From assembly GCA_029259995.1 (NCBI GenBank), contig JAJDEC010000096.1, forward strand, positions 1 through 6,298: a DNA stretch of 6,298 bases, written 5' to 3'. The position numbers and the translations under genes are program-made. Positions 1-5,496 of the stretch are shown here, piece by piece (position 1 is the stretch's first letter; every line of letters starts with the position of its first letter). The notes beneath the pieces are model-generated. The model did not search any database, was not told where the DNA came from, and was given only the letters and a program-made list of their open reading frames with translations. This DNA comes from Phycisphaerae bacterium (GTDB lineage Bacteria > Planctomycetota > Phycisphaerae > UBA1845 > UTPLA1).

Positions 1-600
1 CTTGCCAAGCACACTACGCCAATAGAGCGTCATATAGTCTCGTGCAGAGCTGCTCGGCGCGCCTCGCCCGACATCATGATGCATCAAACGCACGCGCGTC
101 TTCGCCGGCTCGCCATCGATCGAATCAAGTCGCAATTCCACCCACGAATCGCGAAATACCGCCTCCTCAGTGATGCCGGTTCCCGCCGTCCTGCCTGAGA
201 GCAGCGCGCAAAGGTTGTTGCCGCGATTTCGCTCATCCCGATCCCATCGATACTTTCGAAACTCGAACGAAAGCGATCGACCGCATTCGACTGCGAGAAT
301 CTTCGTCTGGTACATGAAGTCGTAGGGGTCCGCCGCGTCTTCGGGAATGTTGAACATCAACTCGTAGCGTCCGCCGACCTTGGATTCGATGATCGCGTCG
401 GTCACCCAGAATTGCTTGACGCCTTCGGCCGTCGTCCACAGGTCGAAGACTTCTTCAGGGGAGGCGTCGACGATGATTTCGGCGGTGACGGGCGCAGTGG
501 AATCGTCCGTCGCGTTGAGATCGTAATGGATTGCGCTGCGGGCTGAGTTGCCTGTCGCGACGACGATGAGACAGGTGAAAAGACGGCGGCATCCTGACAT
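1..600 (-). CDS. SRPBCC / AHSA1-domain protein, probably exported (3' end outside window)
   Basis: The visible part is 200 codons from ATG at 600 to the left edge, with no stop in frame. Residues 1 to about 20 look like a signal peptide: a short basic start (CRR), a hydrophobic stretch (LFTCLIVVA), then small residues (NSARSA) suited to cleavage. From about residue 40 the protein reads like the AHSA1/SRPBCC (START-like) fold: an opening strand followed by ASPEEVFDLWTTAEGVKQFW (46-65), a KVGGRYELMF strand, and near the left edge TRVRLMHHDVGRG and RDYMTLYWRSVLG, which fits the long C-terminal helix. Such proteins form a hydrophobic cavity for lipid-like ligands or act as chaperone-like modules; no reaction can be assigned. 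About 15-20 extra residues, with RDERNRGNN, sit between the middle strands where relatives usually have a short loop. GGAG at 609-612, 8 bases before the ATG, supports this start. The fold is fairly sure and the role is unknown. Confidence 0.8.
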   Translation of the reverse strand, partial: MSGCRRLFTCLIVVATGNSARSAIHYDLNATDDSTAPVTAEIIVDASPEEVFDLWTTAEGVKQFWVTDAIIESKVGGRYELMFNIPEDAADPYDFMYQTKILAVECGRSLSFEFRKYRWDRDERNRGNNLCALLSGRTAGTGITEEAVFRDSWVELRLDSIDGEPAKTRVRLMHHDVGRGAPSSSARDYMTLYWRSVLGK

Positions 601-683
601 CGTTGCGTCTCCGTTAGGGGGATCTCGTCGCGTGAAGTTGCGTCTGTTCGACTCGGCCTCGGGGGCGAAACGCCCTCGCTGTC

Positions 684-714
684 ATTATACATCCGGTGCT
701 GCCGGCGGTCGCAA
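684..714 (-). promoter_or_regulatory. Candidate sigma-70-type promoter for the SRPBCC gene
   Basis: On the minus strand there is a perfect TATAAT -10 box (plus-strand ATTATA at 684-689). A weak -35 match, TTGCGA (709-714), lies 19 bases upstream. Transcription would start near 677 and give a leader of about 75 bases. That leader would open with a GGGCG-AAA-CGCCC hairpin (663-675), so the transcript could carry a 5' stem-loop. The -10 match and its placement before the gene are seen directly; the start site is inferred. The long spacer and weak -35 limit confidence. Confidence 0.45.
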
Positions 715-776
715 AACGTTCTCGTTCGCATTTCTTTGATTTGGGATACGGGACTCCATGTTTGGTGGGAGTGACC

Positions 777-826
777 TGCAATCGCGTCGGGGCGATGACC
801 CGACCTGCGGGACCGCTCCGATTGCA
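777..826. repeat. Structured palindromic element, copy A (nested hairpin)
   Basis: An outer 8-bp inverted repeat, TGCAATCG (777-784) and CGATTGCA (819-826), encloses an inner hairpin GTCGGG (786-791) / CCCGAC (799-804) with a 7-base loop. The first 37 bases (777-813) recur at 1616-1652 with 34 of 37 identical in the same orientation. This looks like a dispersed structured intergenic repeat, similar in style to REP elements. Its function is unknown. Confidence 0.65.
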
Positions 827-879
827 ACTGGGGGCGCGCCCTTGGCGCGCCATTCGATCCCGAAGGGATCGGTTGACAA

Positions 880-904
880 TAGCCCAGCCTTTCAAGGCTG
901 GGTT
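880..904 (+). repeat. 25-bp inverted repeat, left arm (REPIN-like pair)
   Basis: These 25 bases are the exact reverse complement of 1011-1035, and each arm is itself a 9-bp-stem hairpin (CCCAGCCTT/AAGGCTGGG). The two arms bound a 156-base block (880-1035) containing three other hairpins, the arrangement called a REPIN when two REPs face each other. I see no flanking target-site duplication. The repeat is certain; its mobility is inference. Confidence 0.8.
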
Positions 905-1010
905 GAATTGGCGCTTCCCCAAAGATCAGCCATCCCGGAGGGATGGCGCGAACGCGCTTCGAACTCGCGCCGTCCTTACAGGACGGCAATCCCTTTCCTG
1001 GCGACGCACA

Positions 1011-1035
1011 AACCCAGCCTTGAAAGGCTGGGCTA
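1011..1035 (-). repeat. 25-bp inverted repeat, right arm (REPIN-like pair)
   Basis: This is the exact reverse complement of 880-904, with its own hairpin at 1013-1032. Identity stops at once beyond the repeat on both sides, so the shared unit has sharp edges, as expected of a discrete element rather than chance palindromy. Confidence 0.8.
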
Positions 1036-1228
1036 ATCTCACGACGTCCCTGCCGTAACGCCATCGGCGTGGCATTCGCGAACGCTCTGAAAGAGCGAAA
1101 CTGGACAGCCCGAAGTCAGCACAGACCGCGAATGCGGTCGAAGCGCAACCCCGGGTTTACCGCCATCTCAAAGTGAAAAGCCCTGAAACGGCGTTGCAGC
1201 GCCGCCGCCATCCGTCGCCAATCTGGCG

Positions 1229-1580
1229 AATCATCGAACAAGGAAGCCAATTGTCATGTTGCACGCACATCGACAACTCTTCCCAGATTTGCCCGTCAAA
1301 CCAAATGTGCGATTTTGCGGGCGTTTGCGACAGTTTGCGGGAGTTTGCACGACAACGACTCTTACACCCGTCTACTCAACCGATCGCCCACCGACGAGGC
1401 GACTGGAAAATGCGGCAACTTGTCCGATGCGATCAACGCCTTCGCCGATTTTGCAGATTTTGCGCCGTTTTGCGGGGGTGAAAAACTCGTGCAACCGACC
1501 GAACGCGCTGCGCCGAAAGGAGTTACGCATCATCTGCGCTGCGCAAACAACGTTCGCGTGCAACAACGCACGCCGACCTT
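1229..1580. other. Non-coding stretch with TTTGC motifs at ~10-bp spacing
   Basis: I see no gene here on either strand; the open frames have no family resemblance. The stretch contains TTTGC at 1288, then at 1314, 1324, 1334 and 1344 (exactly 10 bases apart), and again at 1450, 1459 and 1469. On the minus strand these read GCAAA. One DNA helical turn per step would place all motifs of a cluster on the same face of the helix. A loose hairpin with 9 paired bases, TTGTC-ATGT / ACAT-(C)-GACAA, lies at 1251-1276. The motifs could be protein-binding sites, curved DNA or a decayed 10-bp tandem repeat; the sequence alone does not decide. Confidence 0.5.
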
Positions 1581-1610
1581 CCCCACCCTTCGCTGCGCGA
1601 AGGATAGGGG
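1581..1610. repeat. Palindromic intergenic element
   Basis: A 7-bp stem CCTTCGC (1587-1593) / GCGAAGG (1597-1603) has a TGC loop. It is flanked by CCCC (1581-1584) and GGGG (1607-1610), which can extend pairing across a small internal mismatch. It matches the palindromic character of the array further left but is not a copy of any unit there. It could form in either transcript; there is no adjoining T-tract to make it a clear terminator. Confidence 0.55.
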
Positions 1611-1615
1611 CCCCT

Positions 1616-1652
1616 TGCAATCGAGTCGGGTCGATGACGCGACCTGCGGGAC
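1616..1652. repeat. 37-bp palindromic element, copy B
   Basis: It matches 777-813 at 34 of 37 positions in the same orientation, starting TGCAATCG and ending CGACCTGCGGGAC. The substitutions break one pair of the copy A inner hairpin. A shifted stem GGTCG (1629-1633) / CGACC (1640-1644) remains possible. The closing arm CGATTGCA seen in copy A is absent here, so this is a partial or diverged copy. Confidence 0.65.
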
Positions 1653-1691
1653 TGGGCCACTCGCTTCTGGTGAGTCCATTCGATTCGTCGT

Positions 1692-1708
1692 GGTGGGCAC
1701 GGCCCACC
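1692..1708. repeat. GGTGGGC/GCCCACC hairpin just after mfd, possible terminator
   Basis: A perfect 7-bp GC-rich stem with a 3-base ACG loop begins 12 bases past the mfd stop codon. Its position fits transcript-end stabilisation or termination for mfd. In the mfd direction no run of T follows the stem, so it is not a canonical intrinsic terminator. It may simply be another member of the local palindrome population. Confidence 0.5.
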
Positions 1709-1720
1709 CTACAAGGGAGA

Positions 1721-4700
1721 TTACCGCTTGGTTTTCTTTCGGCGGCGCTTGGTGGGCGCGTCGGCGGGGCGGGCGTTGGGCGTGGCCCGGATGGGGCCTT
1801 GTTGCTTTTTGCCGGTGCTCTTGTTGGACGCGGATTCGCTGGCGGCGGCGCGAGTGGTTGCGTTGGTTTGAGGTGGCGCATTGGCGGCGCGTTTTTCTTC
1901 CGGCGATTCGAGCTTCGTGTCTTCGCGGCGGAAGAGGTTGCGCAGAATCGGGAGCAGGGAGTCGCCGAAGAAGTAGTGTTCAGGAAGTCTCCAATGGAGC
2001 GTGTTCGGATCGGGCAGACTCGCGCGACCACTTGCATTTGCGAAGAGCGCTTCAAGCTTCTTGATCTCGCCGTCGAACTGGAAGATGAGATCCGGCTCCT
2101 TGCGCATGATCGTCTTGATGCCGTACTGGCCGGCGCGAACGCGGATTTCCGCAAGCGTCAGGAGTGTCTGCGCGCTGGCGGGCGGCGGTCCGAACGTATC
2201 ACGCAGGTCTTTCTCGAGTTGCTCGACATCCTCGGGCGTTCGGCAGGTCGCCATGCGGCGATAACAGTCCATGCGTTGACGATCCGACTCGATGTAGCCG
2301 CGCGGGATGTACGCTTCGACGTCGAGTTCGAGATGAGCGCTCGAGCGATTCTCGACCTTGTCGCCGCGCATGCGTTTGACAGTGCCTTCGAGAATCTGGC
2401 AGTACATGTCATAGCCGACCGCCGCGATCTGGCCGGACTGTTCCGGTCCGAGGATATTGCCAGCGCCTCGAATTTCCAGATCGCGCATGGCGATGCGGAA
2501 GCCGGCGCCGAGTTCGCTGCATTGTTCGACGGCTTTGAGCCGCCGCGCGCCGGATTCCGTCAGAGATCGATTCGCGTCGAGCAGCAGATAGCAATAGGCG
2601 CGATGCTTGTAGCGACCGACGCGGCCGCGAAGCTGATGCAGGTCCGCGAGACCAAAGCGATCGGCGCGATCAATGAAAATCGTATTCGCATTGGGAATAT
2701 CAAGGCCGGCTTCGATGATGGTTGTCGAGACGAGGATGTCGACCTCGTGTCGGATGAACTTCGACATGACGCTTTCGAGTTCGTCGCCGCTCATCTGGCC
2801 GTGACCGACGACGATGCGGGCGTCGGGAACCAGCATCTGGATGCGATCGGCAATGCTCTGAATCGTGCGGACGCGATTGTGGACGAAGTAGGCCTGGCCG
2901 TCACGATTGAGTTCGCGAACGAGGGCTTCCTTGATCATGTCCGGGTCCCAGCCGGCGACGCGCGTCGTGATGGCGCGTCGGTCCATCGGCGGCGTTGCGA
3001 GGCTGGAGATATCGCGCAGACCGATCATGGACATGTGCAGCGTTCGCGGAATGGGCGTTGCCGTGAGCGTGAGAACGTCGACCGTCGAGCGGAGGCGTTT
3101 GAGTCGTTCCTTGTGTTCGACGCCGAAGCGCTGTTCTTCATCGACGATGACGAGGCCGAGATCGGCGAAGTCGATGTCCTTGGAGAGGATGCGATGGGTA
3201 CCGATGAGGATGTCGATGCGGCCCTTGCGCGTCTCCTCGATGATGACCTTCTGTTCGGCGGTTGAACGGAAGCGATTGAGGCAGCCGACTTGAAACGGGT
3301 ATTCGGCCATGCGTTCGCGGAACGTTCGCAGATGCTGCTCGGCGAGGACGGTCGTCGGCACAAGAACGGCGACCTGGCGGCCGTATTCGATGACTTTGAA
3401 GGCGGCGCGGATGGCGAGTTCGGTCTTTCCGAAGCCGACGTCACCGCAGATGAGGCGATCCATCGGTCGGGCCTGTTGCTGATCGTTCTTGATCGCGGCG
3501 CTGGCGTCGGCCTGGTCGGGCGTCGGCGTGTAGGGAAAGGCGGATTCGAATTCGCGCTGCCAGTTGGTGTCGGGCGGGAAGGCGATGCCTTCGCTGCCGG
3601 CGCGTTCGGCCTGAACGCGGAGCAGGTCCGATGCCAGATCCGTGACATTCTCCTCGACCTTCTCCTTGGTCTTGAGCCAGCGCGTGCCGCCGAGTTTCGA
3701 CAGTGGCGGTTTGGTTCCCTTGGCGCCGATGTACTTCTGCACGAGATCGATCTGCGCGACAGGCACGTGCATCGTGGCGCTCTCGGCGAAGATCAGCGTG
3801 AGGAATTCCTCGCCGAATCGCGCGCCGCGCTTTTTCATCGTGCGCAGGCCGCCGAACTTGGCAATGCCGTGCAACACGTGGACGACATAGTCGCCTTCCT
3901 TCAGATCGAGGAAGGAGTCGATAGCGCGGCCGCTGACGACGGGGCGAAGGCGACGGCGCTGCAAGTGGCGATGAAAGACTTCGTGATGGGCCACGGCGAG
4001 GAAGGACTCGCGATCGCTCAACCATTTGAAGCCTTCGTGGAGGACGCCGATGCCGACGTGCAACTTGTCGGTCACGCCGGGCGGCAATGGCGTCGATCCG
4101 GCGACTTCGACGATGAGTTCGTTCAGGCGTTCACGTTCGCCGGCATTGTCGCAGAGGACGGCGACAGGTTGATCCGACGCAAGCCGCAGCAGTTGTTGGA
4201 CGGCGTCGCGCGGCTTTGGATCAAACTTCGGCGGCGGTTGTGTTGAGACAGAGAACGCTTCTGCATCCGGCACGGTCGCCAGGGCGAATCGACCGAGATG
4301 CACCTGCGAGAATCGCGCGAGATTCCGAATGACGGCGTCGAATGGAAAGTGTCCGACGGGATGATCGAGACGTTCCAGGATCGTCTTCGCGACTTCGGCG
4401 GCTTCGACAGGTTCGTGAAGCACGACGATGCAGTCGTCGGGCAGGTAGCTGGCGAAATTCGTCGTCTGTGTTGGATCGATGGCGACTTCATCGGAGACAT
4501 GGGTGATTTGTGCGGATTCGACGGTTCGCAGGGATCGCTGCGTGCCGACTTCGAAGCGGCGGATGGATTCGATTTCGTCCCCGAACAGTTCGACGCGCAG
4601 GGGATCGATGTCGGTGGAATGGAAGATGTCGATGATACCGCCGCGGATGGCGAAGTCGCCGGCCTGTTCGACTTGATCGAGTCGTTCGAAGCCGCGATCG

Positions 4701-5182
4701 ACGAGCCAGCGCGCGATGGAGTCGAGCTCGACTTCCTTGCCAACGCGAAACTCGATCGCATTCGACGTGAGTGCGGCGGTTGTCGGCACAGGTTGAACGA
4801 GGGCCTGGATCGGTGCGACGAAGATCGTCGGTGAATCCGCATCGGCGAGGGTTCCAGCAGCCAGTTCGGCGCACAAGTGGTTTCGCGCATCCGCTGTTTC
4901 CGTGTCGTTGCCGGATTCTCCGGGGAGCGATTCCCACGCGGGAAGTGTTGAAACCCGGATGTCGAGCAAGGTTTCAATGTCGTCGCACGCGTGATCGGCC
5001 TGATCGATGTGCGGCGTGACGAGGAGAAGTGGGCGACGGGTGATTCTTGCGATCGCGGCCGTCGCTGCGGGCGCAGCGGATCCCCACAGGCCGATTGCGG
5101 CGACGGGGGCGTTGGAGCCTTCAAGTCGTTCGCAAAGGGACTGAATCGCGGGATGGCGGCATACCGCGTCGATGAGGTTCAC
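1721..5182 (-). CDS. mfd: Transcription-repair coupling factor Mfd (ATP-dependent DNA translocase)
   Basis: Mfd binds RNA polymerase stalled at DNA damage, displaces it by ATP-driven translocation and recruits UvrA to start nucleotide excision repair. Numbered from GTG at 5182 (1153 codons; E. coli Mfd has 1148), the order is: UvrB-like N-terminal module with GDFAIRGGIIDIF (about 174) and VELFGDEIESIRRF; RNA-polymerase-interacting domain from about 422 (EGDYVVHVLHGIAKFGG, HVPVAQIDLVQKYIG); helicase motifs GDVGFGKTE (Walker A, about 579-588), DEEQRFG (about 681), LTATPIPRT (about 704), STTIIEAGLDIP and QLRGRVGR (about 850); the TRG region with LGAGFRIAMRDLEIRGAGNILG-type sequence (about 888); and the C-terminal autoinhibitory domain (about 948-1085). 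All key residues are present. The last 63 residues are a low-complexity, Lys/Arg-rich tail. The start is uncertain: homology-like sequence begins at NLIDAV right after this GTG, but no Shine-Dalgarno precedes it. The frame stays open to TTG at 5377. Confidence 0.96.
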   Translation of the reverse strand: MNLIDAVCRHPAIQSLCERLEGSNAPVAAIGLWGSAAPAATAAIARITRRPLLLVTPHIDQADHACDDIETLLDIRVSTLPAWESLPGESGNDTETADARNHLCAELAAGTLADADSPTIFVAPIQALVQPVPTTAALTSNAIEFRVGKEVELDSIARWLVDRGFERLDQVEQAGDFAIRGGIIDIFHSTDIDPLRVELFGDEIESIRRFEVGTQRSLRTVESAQITHVSDEVAIDPTQTTNFASYLPDDCIVVLHEPVEAAEVAKTILERLDHPVGHFPFDAVIRNLARFSQVHLGRFALATVPDAEAFSVSTQPPPKFDPKPRDAVQQLLRLASDQPVAVLCDNAGERERLNELIVEVAGSTPLPPGVTDKLHVGIGVLHEGFKWLSDRESFLAVAHHEVFHRHLQRRRLRPVVSGRAIDSFLDLKEGDYVVHVLHGIAKFGGLRTMKKRGARFGEEFLTLIFAESATMHVPVAQIDLVQKYIGAKGTKPPLSKLGGTRWLKTKEKVEENVTDLASDLLRVQAERAGSEGIAFPPDTNWQREFESAFPYTPTPDQADASAAIKNDQQQARPMDRLICGDVGFGKTELAIRAAFKVIEYGRQVAVLVPTTVLAEQHLRTFRERMAEYPFQVGCLNRFRSTAEQKVIIEETRKGRIDILIGTHRILSKDIDFADLGLVIVDEEQRFGVEHKERLKRLRSTVDVLTLTATPIPRTLHMSMIGLRDISSLATPPMDRRAITTRVAGWDPDMIKEALVRELNRDGQAYFVHNRVRTIQSIADRIQMLVPDARIVVGHGQMSGDELESVMSKFIRHEVDILVSTTIIEAGLDIPNANTIFIDRADRFGLADLHQLRGRVGRYKHRAYCYLLLDANRSLTESGARRLKAVEQCSELGAGFRIAMRDLEIRGAGNILGPEQSGQIAAVGYDMYCQILEGTVKRMRGDKVENRSSAHLELDVEAYIPRGYIESDRQRMDCYRRMATCRTPEDVEQLEKDLRDTFGPPPASAQTLLTLAEIRVRAGQYGIKTIMRKEPDLIFQFDGEIKKLEALFANASGRASLPDPNTLHWRLPEHYFFGDSLLPILRNLFRREDTKLESPEEKRAANAPPQTNATTRAAASESASNKSTGKKQQGPIRATPNARPADAPTKRRRKKTKR

Positions 5183-5349
5183 GATCGGATTATTCGGGCG
5201 TTCTTCGCTTCCGACAAGTCGTGGCTGTGCATTGACACACTGATGGGTCCGAAGTTTCTCGTTTTCTGGTCGAATCGGGTGGTTTTGACGACATTCAGTT
5301 GAATCGGAGCGTGATTTCTGATTTACTGGACGGAAAATCAGGGAAGGTT

Positions 5350-5418
5350 TGCCATCCGGCGGGACTCGCACCCCCAATCAATCCGCCGGTTAACTCGTAT
5401 TCCCCATGCGCGTTGGCA
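5350..5418 (-). promoter_or_regulatory. Candidate structured leader upstream of mfd
   Basis: A perfect 7-bp stem, CCGGCGG (5356-5362) with CCGCCGG (5383-5389), encloses a 20-base loop. Just outside it, TGCCA (5350-5354) can pair with TGGCA (5414-5418). On the minus strand, TGCG in the hairpin loop (5366-5369) could pair with CGCA in the intervening segment, giving a possible pseudoknot. It ends about 165 bases before the proposed mfd start. I do not recognise a known riboswitch or RNA family. The elements would also form on the plus-strand transcript, as a leader of the protease gene. The hairpin is seen; the larger fold and role are inference. Confidence 0.3.
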
Positions 5419-5483
5419 GCCCAGGTGGAGTGTTGATTCTCATCACGTGGCAGGTCGCAGGCCTGTTCACTCGATAGGGAACT

Positions 5484-5489
5484 AAGGAA
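5484..5489 (+). promoter_or_regulatory. Ribosome binding site of the matrixin-like protease gene
   Basis: AAGGAA lies 7 bases before ATG 5497, in an AT-rich patch (AATTTATTT) that stands out from the GC-rich surroundings. It fixes the start codon of the downstream gene. I see no convincing -35/-10 pair between 5400 and 5490. Confidence 0.7.
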
Positions 5490-5496
5490 TTTATTT

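Larger units (their letters stand above)
833..1228. repeat. Dense array of short REP-like palindromes
   Basis: About eleven perfect or near-perfect short hairpins lie within 400 bases. Stems and loops read directly are: 833-851 (GGCGCGCC twice, 3-base loop), 855-871 (CGATCCC/GGGATCG), 883-902 (CCCAGCCTT/AAGGCTGGG), 929-947 (GCCATCCC/GGGATGGC), 946-957 (GCGCG/CGCGC), 970-986 (CCGTCCT/AGGACGG), 1013-1032 (CCCAGCCTT/AAGGCTGGG), 1058-1070 (ACGCC/GGCGT), 1083-1097 (CGCTCT/AGAGCG), 1124-1139 (GACCGC/GCGGTC), 1189-1204 (CGGCG/CGCCG) and 1216-1228 (CGCCA/TGGCG). Many loops are a GAA-like triplet. No reading frame here resembles a protein. The array resembles REP/BIME clusters that RAYT-type Y1 transposases spread in other bacteria, but no such transposase gene is in the window. 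Confidence 0.7.

Noticed and set aside
402..1064. 220-codon minus-strand frame across the SRPBCC start and hairpin array
   Set aside because: It overlaps the better supported SRPBCC gene and translates hairpin repeats; no domain is seen.
833..1228. CRISPR array
   Set aside because: The repeats are palindromes of different sequence with no constant repeat and unique-spacer pattern, and there are no cas genes.
1692..1708. Canonical rho-independent terminator of mfd
   Set aside because: The stem is good, but no T-run follows on the mfd strand, so it is listed only as a palindrome with a possible end-stabilising role.
1372..2154. 260-codon minus-strand frame overlapping the mfd 3' end
   Set aside because: It is in another frame of the same strand as mfd, has low-complexity Ser/Arg/Pro content and reads through the intergenic palindromes.
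1256..3265. 669-codon open frame on the plus strand, largely antisense to mfd
   Set aside because: It overlaps the unmistakable mfd gene, has no recognisable domain and has the alternating charged/hydrophobic look of a GC-rich shadow frame. Its first part also crosses the non-coding repeat region.
3290..4246. 318-codon plus-strand open frame antisense to mfd (and a 178-codon one at 4298-4834)
   Set aside because: Both are shadow frames of mfd codon bias, without family resemblance or a convincing ribosome binding site.
5350..5390. Cobalamin riboswitch, suggested by GGTGCGAGTCC
   Set aside because: The conserved GCCACTG box and the rest of the core are absent, and mfd and the protease are not cobalamin-related.
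5345..5440. Possible tRNA on the minus strand, from a T-arm-like GGTGCGAGTCCC
   Set aside because: No matching 5' acceptor strand, anticodon arm or D-arm could be assembled; the T-stem itself has only three clean pairs.
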